The position numbers and the translations under genes were made by a program. The notes under the pieces were generated by a model. It ran no database searches. It saw nothing but the letters and a program-made list of their open reading frames with translations, and had not been told where the DNA came from. DNA of 26,515 bases, taken from assembly GCA_045586905.1 (NCBI GenBank), contig JAZNBF010000068.1:1-26515 (forward strand), in the 5' to 3' direction. Numbering within the stretch: position 1 is the stretch's first letter; the number at the start of each line of letters is the position of its first letter. Source of the stretch: RGIG1828 sp045586905 (lineage in GTDB: Bacteria; Bacillota; Clostridia; UMGS1810). Of this stretch, positions 15,821-22,191 are shown piece by piece.

Positions 15821-17878
15821 ATGGCTCAGACAAAAGACATCAGAAATGTTTGTCTCATTTCACACTCAAGTTCAGGAAAGACATCACTGGCAGAAGCAAT
15901 GCTCTACAACAACAAGCTTATCGACAGATTCGGTAAAGTTGAAGACGGAACCACAGTTTCCGATTATGATAGCGAAGAAATCAAGAGAAAAATTTCAATT
16001 AATACATCTCTTATAAGCTTCAATTTCGGCGACACCAAGTTAAATGTGCTCGACACTCCCGGATTTTTCGATTTTGTGGGAGAGCAGATAGAAGCCGCTC
16101 AGGTGTGCGACAACTGCATCATTCCCATAAGCGGCAAGTCGGGCGTTAATGCCGGCACCGAAAAGGCATGGAAGCTTGCCGGGGAATATGGTCTTGGCAA
16201 AATCCTTTTTGTAAACAAGCTCGACGATGTAAAGGCTGACTATGTAAAGGTTATCGAACAGCTCAACGACACCTTCGGCAAATCTATTGCCCCCTTTACC
16301 TTCCCCATAAAAGACGGTGACTTTTTCATTGGCTTTGTAGATGTTATCAAAATGAAAGCCAAAATGTTCACAGGCCCCGAGGCAACCTATGAAGATATCC
16401 CCGCTGAGCACATGGAAGTTGCAAAGCGAAGCCGCGAAATCTTAAACGAAGCTATTGCCGAATGCTCCGAAGAGCTCATGGATAAGTTCTTCAATGGCGA
16501 AGAGTTTACCGAAGCAGAAATCAAGTCTGCCATCAAGGTGGGCATTAAAGAAGGCATTGTTGTGCCTGTAATTTGCGGTTCAACCTCACTTCGTATAGGC
16601 ATCACCCATGTTCAGAGCATACTTTCTGACTATCTCTTCTCGCCAGACGACAAAGAGCCACCTGTTGCCACCGATGTTAAAACGGGCCAGCCAAAGGAAA
16701 TTGTCTGCTCATCGGACGGTCCCGTGGTGCTCAAAGTGTTCAAAACAGTGGTGGACAACTATGTGGGCAAAATGACATTTTTCAAGGTTATGTCAGGAAA
16801 ACTCACCCCCGACACAACCCTTTACAATGCAAACAAAGAAGAAAACGAAAAGATTGGCAAAATATTTACCCTGCGCGGCAAAAAACAGATTGAAGTCACC
16901 TCACTTGAGGCAGGCGACATCGGCGTGAGCGCAAAGCTTTCGGTTACCGAAACAGGCGACACTCTCTCAGATGCCAAAAACCCCGTTATCTTCGATGCCA
17001 TCGAATTCCCCCAGCCTTGTCTTTCAATGGCAATCGTGCCAAAGTCTAAAGGCGACGAAGAAAAAATCAGCCAGGGACTTTCCAAGCTCATGGATGAAGA
17101 TAAGACTTTTTCGCTTGTTACCAACAAGGAAACAGGCGACGTCATCATCTCAGGTCTTGGCGAGCAGCACATCAATGTTATCTGCTCCAAGCTCCTTTCA
17201 AAATTTGGCGTAGATGTAACCCTCAAAGATCCCAAAATTGCATACAGAGAAACCATCCGCAAAAAAGTTAAAGTGGAAGGCAAACACAAAAAACAGTCGG
17301 GCGGTCACGGTCAGTATGGCCATGTATGGATTGAATTTGAACCATGTGAGAGCGAAGACCTCGTCTTCGAAGAAAATGTATTTGGCGGAAGCGTGCCCAA
17401 AAACTACTTCCCCGCAGTTGAAAAGGGCCTCAGGGAAAGCATGAAGAAAGGTGTTATTGCAGGCTATCCCGTTATAAACCTCAAGGCAACCCTTCTCGAC
17501 GGTTCCTATCACCCCGTTGATTCATCCGAAATGGCGTTCAAAACTGCTGCATCCATTGCCTATAAGGCAGGTTTGGAGCAGGCAAGTCCTGCACTTCTCG
17601 AACCCATCGGCATGCTCAAGGTGCGTGTGAGAAACGACTACACAGGCGATGTTACAGGTGACATCAACAAACGCAGAGGCCGCATTCTCGGCATGAACCC
17701 CGTGGGAGATGGCGAAACAGAGATTGAAGCATATATTCCTTTCAGCGAAATGAATAAATATGCCACAGACCTCCGTGCCATGACAAACGGAAGAGGAAGT
17801 TTCAGCTTTAAAGATGACCACTATGAAGAAGTGCCCTCACATCTTGTGGAAAAGATAAAGGCTGATGCAAATAATTAA
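15821..17878 (+). CDS. Elongation-factor-G-like translational GTPase (EF-G2 type)
   Basis: This 685-residue protein has EF-G domain architecture: an N-terminal GTPase, a beta-barrel domain II (VVLKVFKTVVDNYVGKMTFFKV), domain III, the domain IV segment around HKKQSGGHGQYGHVWIEF, and a C-terminal domain V (EPIGMLKVRVRNDYTGDVTGDINKRRGRILGM). The GTPase motifs diverge from canonical EF-G: G1 is SHSSSGKTS (about 14-22) instead of AHIDAGKTT, and G3 is DTPGFFDF (about 78-85) instead of DTPGH, so the catalytic His of canonical EF-G is replaced by Phe. G4 NKLD (132-135) is intact. This is the pattern of the EF-G-like paralogue found in many Clostridia and some other phyla, whose role is not settled. 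It should not be called the main fusA. It is monocistronic, with its own terminator. Confidence 0.88.
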   Translation: MAQTKDIRNVCLISHSSSGKTSLAEAMLYNNKLIDRFGKVEDGTTVSDYDSEEIKRKISINTSLISFNFGDTKLNVLDTPGFFDFVGEQIEAAQVCDNCIIPISGKSGVNAGTEKAWKLAGEYGLGKILFVNKLDDVKADYVKVIEQLNDTFGKSIAPFTFPIKDGDFFIGFVDVIKMKAKMFTGPEATYEDIPAEHMEVAKRSREILNEAIAECSEELMDKFFNGEEFTEAEIKSAIKVGIKEGIVVPVICGSTSLRIGITHVQSILSDYLFSPDDKEPPVATDVKTGQPKEIVCSSDGPVVLKVFKTVVDNYVGKMTFFKVMSGKLTPDTTLYNANKEENEKIGKIFTLRGKKQIEVTSLEAGDIGVSAKLSVTETGDTLSDAKNPVIFDAIEFPQPCLSMAIVPKSKGDEEKISQGLSKLMDEDKTFSLVTNKETGDVIISGLGEQHINVICSKLLSKFGVDVTLKDPKIAYRETIRKKVKVEGKHKKQSGGHGQYGHVWIEFEPCESEDLVFEENVFGGSVPKNYFPAVEKGLRESMKKGVIAGYPVINLKATLLDGSYHPVDSSEMAFKTAASIAYKAGLEQASPALLEPIGMLKVRVRNDYTGDVTGDINKRRGRILGMNPVGDGETEIEAYIPFSEMNKYATDLRAMTNGRGSFSFKDDHYEEVPSHLVEKIKADANN

Positions 17879-17894
17879 AAAATGAAAAATGTAT

Positions 17895-17926
17895 GCGGAG
17901 TGTCTCTCGGGGCACTCCGCTCTTTT
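17895..17926 (+). terminator. Rho-independent terminator after the EF-G-like gene
   Basis: A GC-rich 8-bp stem (GCGGAGTG 17895-17902 with CACTCCGC 17913-17920) has a 10-nt loop and is followed by TCTTTTAT. It lies 16 bp after the stop codon and isolates this gene from the darA operon. Confidence 0.85.
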
Positions 17927-18006
17927 ATATTCACTTTGCAGAGCGGAATCTGCATCTCAAAACAAATAAAGAAGTTTAAGACTTGTGATGCCTTTTAACT
18001 TTTCCC

Positions 18007-18035
18007 TTGATTTTATTTCGGATTCATTATATAAT
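18007..18035 (+). promoter_or_regulatory. Sigma-A promoter of the darA-holB-ricT operon
   Basis: TTGATT (18007-18012) and TATAAT (18030-18035) are separated by exactly 17 bp. Transcription should begin at about 18042, which is also the first base of the AAGGAG ribosome site for darA (ATG at 18057), so the leader would be only about 15 nt. Confidence 0.85.
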
Positions 18036-18056
18036 GTAACAAAGGAGAGTGATATT

Positions 18057-18383
18057 ATGAAATTAATTCTTGCAATTGTTAACGACGAAGATGGTAACAA
18101 GGTTTTAAGCGCGCTTTCCAAAGAAGGTTTTTCTGTGACCAAGCTTGCCACAACAGGCGGATTTCTGAAAGCCGGCAATATGACACTTCTCTCTGGTGTG
18201 GAAGATGATCAGGTTCAGACTGTTATTGATATTATAAAAGATAAAAGTCAGCGCCGCACTCAGATTACAGCATCGCCTATGCCGGTGAGTGCTTCTCCCT
18301 CCTTCACCCCCTATCCCATCGAGGTGCAGGTTGGCGGCGCAACAATCTTTGTGCTTGATGTAGACCGTTTTGAAAAGGTTTAA
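18057..18383 (+). CDS. darA: Cyclic di-AMP receptor DarA/PstA (YaaQ family, PII-like)
   Basis: This 108-residue protein of the DUF970 family begins MKLILAIVNDEDGNKVLSALSKEGFSVTKLATTGGFLKAGNMTLLSGVED, which matches the trimeric PII-like c-di-AMP receptor of Firmicutes. The TTGGFLKAGN stretch forms part of the ligand site in the family. The segment RRTQITASPMPVSASPSFTPYPIEVQVGGATIFVLDV corresponds to the large flexible loop and following strand. The ATG at 18057 has AAGGAG upstream; an in-frame ATG further upstream (17985) lies before the promoter and is rejected. It heads the operon with holB (6 bp downstream) and ricT, as in Bacillus and Listeria. Its downstream target is unknown in most organisms. 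Confidence 0.93.
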   Translation: MKLILAIVNDEDGNKVLSALSKEGFSVTKLATTGGFLKAGNMTLLSGVEDDQVQTVIDIIKDKSQRRTQITASPMPVSASPSFTPYPIEVQVGGATIFVLDVDRFEKV

Positions 18384-18389
18384 TGGTGT

Positions 18390-19346
18390 ATGCTATCTTT
18401 TGAACAGGAAAGAATACTGTCCTATTTTAAAAATGCAATAAAAGACAAAAGCGTGAGGCATTCATATATACTGTCGGGAGACAAGGGGCTTGGCAAAAAG
18501 TTTCTTGCAGACAATGTATGCCTCGCTTTCGCCTGTGAAAAAGGCGACGGATGCGGAGAGTGCCACTCTTGCCTTGCCGCAAAAAAAGGCGCCAACCCCG
18601 ATGTGATAGAGCTCGCGAGGCAAGATGGAAAGGAATATCCCATAGATGTTATAAGAGAGCTTATATCGCAGATATATAAAAAGCCAAACGGGGAATATAA
18701 GTTCATTTTGTTTAAGGATGCACATCTTTTAAACGAAAAGTGTCAGAATGCTCTTTTAAAGACAATAGAAGAGCCGCCACCGTATGCAGTTTTTATGTTT
18801 GTGTGTGAAAACAAGCTCTCGCTTCTTCCCACGGTGCGTTCGCGCTCACTCATTCTTGAGCTGCACCCGTGGAAAAAGGATGAACTGAGAAAAGTTTTTC
18901 CCGTTCAAAACGGCAGGGAATATTTTTATGACCTTGCAGGAGGCAATCCCTTAAAGCTTTTAAACATGCAGTCGGGCACAGAATATGAAACAATCAGAGA
19001 AGATGCAATAAGCTCGTTTCTTACGCTTTGCGACGGTACGGACTATGACGTGTACAAGGTGACTGACCTGTGGCTGTCGCACAAGGATGACCTGGGAGAT
19101 ATGCTTGACTGTCTGTATCTTTTCCTGAGAGATGTTATGTTTGTGAGCTTTGGAAACAAAGAAAACTTAACCAACACAGATAAACTTAAAGATATACAAA
19201 ACACAGCTTCGAAAATAAAAAAGGAAACAGCCTTTGCCATAACAGAGATTCTGGCTTCATTTATTTCGGAAACATCAAAATATGACAACATGACCATGGC
19301 GCTCGAAACTCTGTTTATGCATATCAAGGAGGAAATAAATGATTGA
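18390..19346 (+). CDS. holB: DNA polymerase III delta' subunit
   Basis: HolB is a clamp-loader subunit that helps load the DnaN clamp. The 318-residue protein has a degenerate Walker A (SGDKGLGKKFL, about 29-39), a four-cysteine zinc module (C49, C55, C58, C61), the block LFKDAHLLNEKCQNALLKTIEEPPPYAVFMFVCEN, and the SRS segment that replaces the SRC arginine-finger motif (TVRSRSLILEL). The ribosome site is weak (AAAGG 11 bp upstream), so translation may depend partly on coupling to darA, whose stop is 6 bp before this ATG. Its end overlaps the ricT start by 8 bp. The length is normal for the Gram-positive form. Confidence 0.94.
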   Translation: MLSFEQERILSYFKNAIKDKSVRHSYILSGDKGLGKKFLADNVCLAFACEKGDGCGECHSCLAAKKGANPDVIELARQDGKEYPIDVIRELISQIYKKPNGEYKFILFKDAHLLNEKCQNALLKTIEEPPPYAVFMFVCENKLSLLPTVRSRSLILELHPWKKDELRKVFPVQNGREYFYDLAGGNPLKLLNMQSGTEYETIREDAISSFLTLCDGTDYDVYKVTDLWLSHKDDLGDMLDCLYLFLRDVMFVSFGNKENLTNTDKLKDIQNTASKIKKETAFAITEILASFISETSKYDNMTMALETLFMHIKEEIND

Positions 19347-20211
19347 AGTAACAGGAATAAGGTTTAAAAGAGTGGGCAAAATCTATTATTTTGACCCCGC
19401 AGGCCTTAATTTGAAAAACGGTGACCATGTTATTGTGGAAACCTCCAGAGGCATAGAATATGGCACGGTTGTGCTTGCGAAAAAAAGCGTGACCGATGAT
19501 GAAATTGTGCCTCCGCTCAAAAAAATAATACGCATTGCAACTCCCGAAGACGAAAAAGCCATCGAGAAAAATGCTCAGTTGGAAAAAGAAGCTATGGAGC
19601 TTTGTCAGGAGAAAATAAGAAAACACAATCTCGAAATGAAGCTTGTGGATGTGGAATATACCTTTGATCACAACAAGGTGCTTTTCTATTTCACAGCCGA
19701 TGGCAGAGTCGATTTCAGAGAGCTTGTGAGAGATCTTGCAGGCGTTTTCAAAACAAGAATAGAATTAAGACAAATCGGTGTGAGAGACGAGTCGAAGATG
19801 CTTGGAGGTCTTGGCATATGCGGAAGACAGCTTTGCTGCAACCTCTTCCTTTCCGACTTTGCGCCCGTGTCGATTAAGATGGCAAAGGAGCAGAACCTCT
19901 CGCTCAACCCCACCAAAATTTCGGGCACATGCGGAAGGCTCATGTGTTGCCTCAAAAACGAGCAGGATGCCTATGAGGATTTAATTAAAAGAACTCCGGG
20001 TGTGGGCTCCCTTGTTAAAACTCCCGACGGTAAAGGTCAGGTGACAGGGGTGTCGCTTCTCAAAGGTCTTGTGACGGTGAGTGTCGGAAAAGATGAAGAT
20101 GCTCAGATTAAGACCTATAAGGCAGAGGAGCTTGAGATAATTAAAAAGGCAGTGCGCAAAGACGACGAAAATGCCGACATAGCCGAGCTTAAGGAACTTG
20201 AAAAAGATTGA
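19339..20211 (+). CDS. ricT: RicT (YaaT), PSP1-domain subunit of the RicAFT complex
   Basis: RicT with RicA and RicF forms a complex that in Bacillus carries iron-sulfur clusters, binds RNase Y and affects mRNA maturation, biofilm formation, competence and sporulation. The 290-residue protein has the PSP1 core with two double-cysteine motifs, CGRQLCC (C161, C166, C167) and CGRLMCC (C198, C203, C204), which are conserved in the family and implicated in cluster binding. The preceding sequence (RIELRQIGVRDESKMLGGLGICGRQLCC) is diagnostic. An AAGGAGG site lies inside the end of holB. The C-terminal 20 or so residues are charged and Lys/Glu-rich. RicA and RicF are not in this window. The stop codon lies within a -35-like element upstream of the ferredoxin gene. 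Confidence 0.94.
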   Translation: MIEVTGIRFKRVGKIYYFDPAGLNLKNGDHVIVETSRGIEYGTVVLAKKSVTDDEIVPPLKKIIRIATPEDEKAIEKNAQLEKEAMELCQEKIRKHNLEMKLVDVEYTFDHNKVLFYFTADGRVDFRELVRDLAGVFKTRIELRQIGVRDESKMLGGLGICGRQLCCNLFLSDFAPVSIKMAKEQNLSLNPTKISGTCGRLMCCLKNEQDAYEDLIKRTPGVGSLVKTPDGKGQVTGVSLLKGLVTVSVGKDEDAQIKTYKAEELEIIKKAVRKDDENADIAELKELEKD

Positions 20212-20219
20212 CAAAACAC

Positions 20220-20248
20220 TTGATTTTTTTGTCGATTACTGATATAAT
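20220..20248 (+). promoter_or_regulatory. Sigma-A promoter of the ferredoxin gene
   Basis: TTGATT (20220-20225) and TATAAT (20243-20248) are 17 bp apart, with an extended -10 (TGA before TATAAT). A second -35-like TTGACA at 20208-20213 is too far away (29 bp). The expected transcript start, about 20255, begins a 5-bp hairpin (GCAGT 20255-20259 with ACTGC 20266-20270) ahead of the AAGGAGG site. Confidence 0.82.
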
Positions 20249-20293
20249 GAGCATGCAGTTTATATACTGCTAAATTAAGGAGGTGTGCTTGGT

Positions 20294-20464
20294 ATGGCAT
20301 ATGTAATCAATGACGATTGCATCAGCTGTGGTGCTTGTGAAGCAGAATGCCCCGTTTCAGCTATATCTGAAGGCGATGGCAAATATGTTATCAACGCAGA
20401 CGAATGTCTCGATTGCGGCGCATGTGCAGGTGTTTGCCCTGTTGGTGCTCCCGCTCAGGAATAA
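20294..20464 (+). CDS. Small 2[4Fe-4S] bacterial ferredoxin
   Basis: This 56-residue protein has two canonical cluster-binding motifs, CISCGACEAECP (C9, C12, C15, C19) and CLDCGACAGVCP (C38, C41, C44, C48). It is a clostridial-type ferredoxin that carries low-potential electrons in the cytoplasm. The protein is acidic, as usual. A strong AAGGAGGTG site lies 8 bp upstream of the ATG, and the gene has its own extended -10 promoter and downstream hairpin, so it is probably well expressed as a short transcript. It sits between ricT and trmN6, where Bacillus has yabA. Whether it serves central metabolism or its iron-sulfur neighbour RicT cannot be told from sequence. Confidence 0.97.
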   Translation: MAYVINDDCISCGACEAECPVSAISEGDGKYVINADECLDCGACAGVCPVGAPAQE

Positions 20465-20483
20465 TCAAAAAGTAAAAATTCTT

Positions 20484-20505
20484 GGGGGAAAGGGAAGCTT
20501 TCCCA
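20484..20505 (+). repeat. Isolated G-run hairpin resembling the repeats upstream of rsmI
   Basis: GGGAAAG (20486-20492) pairs with CTTTCCC (20498-20504) around a 5-nt loop, 20 bp after the ferredoxin stop. The motif style (G-run, short purine loop, C-run, then an A-rich stretch and AAAGGA) is like the hairpins at 22067-22217. It may be a degenerate single copy, or it may simply be part of the ferredoxin 3' end. Confidence 0.45.
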
Positions 20506-20514
20506 CAGAACAAT

Positions 20515-20553
20515 AAAGGACTGTGAACATGCTTTCACAGTCCTTTGTTTGTA
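20515..20553 (+). terminator. Terminator-like hairpin between the ferredoxin gene and trmN6
   Basis: A perfect 13-bp stem (AAAGGACTGTGAA 20515-20527 with TTCACAGTCCTTT 20534-20546) has a 6-nt loop. The following tract, GTTTGTA, is interrupted, so termination may be partial. It ends only about 10 bp before the trmN6 ribosome site. Confidence 0.75.
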
Positions 20554-20568
20554 CTTGGAGAATATATT

Positions 20569-21240
20569 ATGATAAGAACAGAAGATTTGGGTATAAACGG
20601 ACTTAAAATAATGCAGGATAGTGACCTTTTTTGCTTTGGCACCGACTCTGTGCTCCTTTCGGACTTTGCAAGGTCAAAGCGCGGCGACACGGTGGTTGAC
20701 CTGTGCACAGGAGGGGGCATTGTGCCAATACTCATGAGCGCAAAATACAGCGCAGAAAAGTTCTATGGCATAGAGCTTCAGAAAAGGTCATATGAGCTTG
20801 CAGTTAAAAATATAGAAATCAACTCCCTTTCAGACAAGATGGAGTTTATATGTGACGACATTAAAAATGTGCTTTGTCACTTTCCCTCGGGCTCGGCAGA
20901 TGTGGTCACCTGCAATCCTCCATATATGAAAGCAGATGCAGGCTTTAAAAACCCCGACGAGCCAAAGGCTATTGCAAGACACGAAATATGCACCTGTCTT
21001 GACGGTGTGATAGATGCAACAGAGAAGGTGCTCAAATTCGGAGGCAATTTTTTTATGGTACACAGAGCCGACAGGCTGTGTGACATCATAGCAAAGCTCA
21101 GAGAAAAAAAGCTTGAGCCAAAAAGATTGCAGTTTGTTGCCCCCTCGCCCCAAAAGGCTCCCGTGCTGGTGCTCGTGGAGGCAAAAAAAGGTGCGGCACC
21201 GTCGCTTAAGCTTGAACCTAATATTTATGTTAACATTTAA
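20569..21240 (+). CDS. trmN6: tRNA1(Val) A37 N6-methyltransferase-like (TrmN6/YabB family)
   Basis: This is a SAM-dependent methyltransferase of 223 residues. Motif I is DLCTGGGIVPI (about 44-54), and the adenine-N6 signature NPPY lies at 116-119. The opening FCFGTDSVLLSDFARSKRGDTVVDL is typical of the YabB/TrmN6 family, which methylates N6 of A37 in tRNA-Val in E. coli. The substrate here is inferred. The ATG at 20569 has TTGGAG upstream with an 8-bp gap; an in-frame ATG at 20545 lies in the hairpin arm and is rejected. In Bacillus yabB is followed by the GIY-YIG gene yazA and by rsmI; here the yazA position holds only repeats. It has no evident promoter of its own and would depend on read-through past the preceding hairpin. 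Confidence 0.88.
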   Translation: MIRTEDLGINGLKIMQDSDLFCFGTDSVLLSDFARSKRGDTVVDLCTGGGIVPILMSAKYSAEKFYGIELQKRSYELAVKNIEINSLSDKMEFICDDIKNVLCHFPSGSADVVTCNPPYMKADAGFKNPDEPKAIARHEICTCLDGVIDATEKVLKFGGNFFMVHRADRLCDIIAKLREKKLEPKRLQFVAPSPQKAPVLVLVEAKKGAAPSLKLEPNIYVNI

Positions 21241-21255
21241 ATTTTGGAAAGAGAG

Positions 21256-21314
21256 ACGCTCGGTATCTCCTCTCCGAAATTGGTGCTTTTTGCTTCGCAA
21301 AAATGCAAGATTTT
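21256..21314. repeat. Repeat family A, copy 1 (truncated)
   Basis: Starts ACGCTCGGTATCTCC and is almost identical to the first 58 or so bases of copy 2 (a T/C change at 21264). It contains the hairpin TTTTTGC-ttc-GCAAAAA at 21287-21303. It breaks off at the T-run before the G5/C5 hairpins. Confidence 0.85.
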
Positions 21315-21318
21315 ATTT

Positions 21319-21376
21319 TACGGGGGAAGGTCCCCCGTAGCACCCTTTTTTCTTTACGGGGGATGTTCCCCCGTAA
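21319..21376. repeat. Pair of G5/C5 palindromic hairpins
   Basis: Two successive 9-bp perfect stems share the core ACGGGGG/CCCCCGT: 21319-21327 with 21331-21339 (3-nt loop) and 21354-21362 with 21368-21376 (5-nt loop). Each is followed by a C-run and then a T-run, so each unit could also act as a terminator for rightward transcripts leaving trmN6. Confidence 0.8.
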
Positions 21377-21412
21377 CCCCCTTTTTGCGCTCGATTTTTT
21401 ATGGTGGCTGAA

Positions 21413-21602
21413 ACGCTCGGCATCTCCTCTCCGAAATTGGTGCTTTTTGCTTCGCAAAAATGCAAGATTTCTCCGAGGAAACACCTCGCTCAGAGAAATT
21501 TCTGGGGCAACACTTTGAAGAAAGTAACTTTTTTGAGTAATTATATTTTTTAAACACATTTCCCTTATCGCACTCGCTAATCCTTCAGTAAACCCGCCTA
21601 TG
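21413..21602. repeat. Repeat family A, copy 2 (full length)
   Basis: This 190-bp unit runs from ACGCTCGGCATCTCC to CCCGCCTATG. It contains the hairpin TTTTTGC-ttc-GCAAAAA, then a two-part hairpin at 21467-21499 (ATTTCTC-CGAGG-aaaca-CCTCG-ctca-GAGAAAT), and then an AT-rich tail including TTTTTTGAGTAATTATATTT. It is followed after 4 bp by copy 3. Confidence 0.9.
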
Positions 21603-21606
21603 TGAG

Positions 21607-21798
21607 ACGCTCGGCATTTTCTCTCCGAAATTGGTGCTTTTTCGCTTTGCGAAAAATGCGAGGTTTCTCCGAGGAAACACCTCGCTCAAGTTTTTCAGGG
21701 GTAATGCTCTGAAGAAAAAGTAACTTTTTTGAGTAATTATATTTTTTAAACACATTCCCCTTATCGCACTCGCTAATCCTTCAGTAAATCCGCCTATG
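21607..21798. repeat. Repeat family A, copy 3 (full length, diverged)
   Basis: This 192-bp tandem copy starts 194 bp after copy 2. The two are very similar over the whole length, but the first hairpin differs in a paired way (TTTTTCGC-ttt-GCGAAAAA at 21638-21656), keeping the stem intact. The second hairpin keeps CGAGG-aaaca-CCTCG and is extended by GCGAGG/CCTCGC pairing (21658-21685) instead of the outer stem seen in copy 2. Confidence 0.9.
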
Positions 21799-21835
21799 TT
21801 TTTGAGGCGCAAGTTTTTTAGGTATCACAAAGCGT

Positions 21836-21914
21836 AAAATCACTCAAACAAAATCAGTTTCCTTGATTTTGAGTGATTTTAGAGGCGTCGCAAAAGACTT
21901 TTGCGAGTAGCCTC
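21836..21914. repeat. Two adjacent long hairpins
   Basis: The first pairs AAAATCACTCAAA (21836-21848) with 21868-21880, a 13-bp perfect AT-rich stem. The second combines CGCAAAAG (21889-21896) with CTTTTGCG (21898-21905) and an outer GAGGC (21882-21886) with GCCTC (21910-21914), separated by a gt/agta internal loop. The first could terminate transcription in either direction; the T-tract is only four bases. Confidence 0.65.
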
Positions 21915-21969
21915 GTGCGCACAGTGAGACCGAAAAAACCGTCGAGAAAACATCAGCGGAAGGGTGGGG

Positions 21970-22026
21970 TTTCGGGGAGATCCCTCCCCGAAAAATAAAA
22001 GTGCTTTCGGGCACTCAGCCCGAAGG
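21970..22026. repeat. G-rich hairpins at the left edge of the rsmI leader
   Basis: TTTCGGGGA (21970-21978) pairs with TCCCCGAAA (21985-21993), a 9-bp stem followed by AATAAAA. Next comes TTCGGGC/GCCCGAA (about 22006-22026). The first matches the second hairpin of the 67-bp unit and may be an outlying copy. Confidence 0.7.
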
Positions 22027-22057
22027 AAGTTTCCGACAGCTGAAATCAAGCGAAAGA

Positions 22058-22191
22058 GAGGGGTTACAGGGGAGAACTCCTCCCCTGAGAAGAGCTTGGG
22101 AACTTCTCTTCCCAAGAAGTAAACGAGGGGTTTCAGGGGAGAACTCCTCCCCTGAGAAGAGTTCGGGGACTTCTCTCCCCGAGGAATAAAA
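22058..22191. repeat. 67-bp tandem hairpin repeat, two full copies
   Basis: Copies at 22058-22124 and 22125-22191 each contain GAGGGGTT, a first hairpin CAGGGGAG-aactc-CTCCCCTG (22067-22087 and 22134-22154), and a second hairpin (CTTGGGAA/TTCCCAAG at 22095-22116; TCGGGGA/TCCCCGA at 22163-22182), then an A-rich end. The second hairpin has changed in both arms between copies but still pairs. A third, shortened copy begins at 22192 and forms the rsmI ribosome-binding region. Confidence 0.88.
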
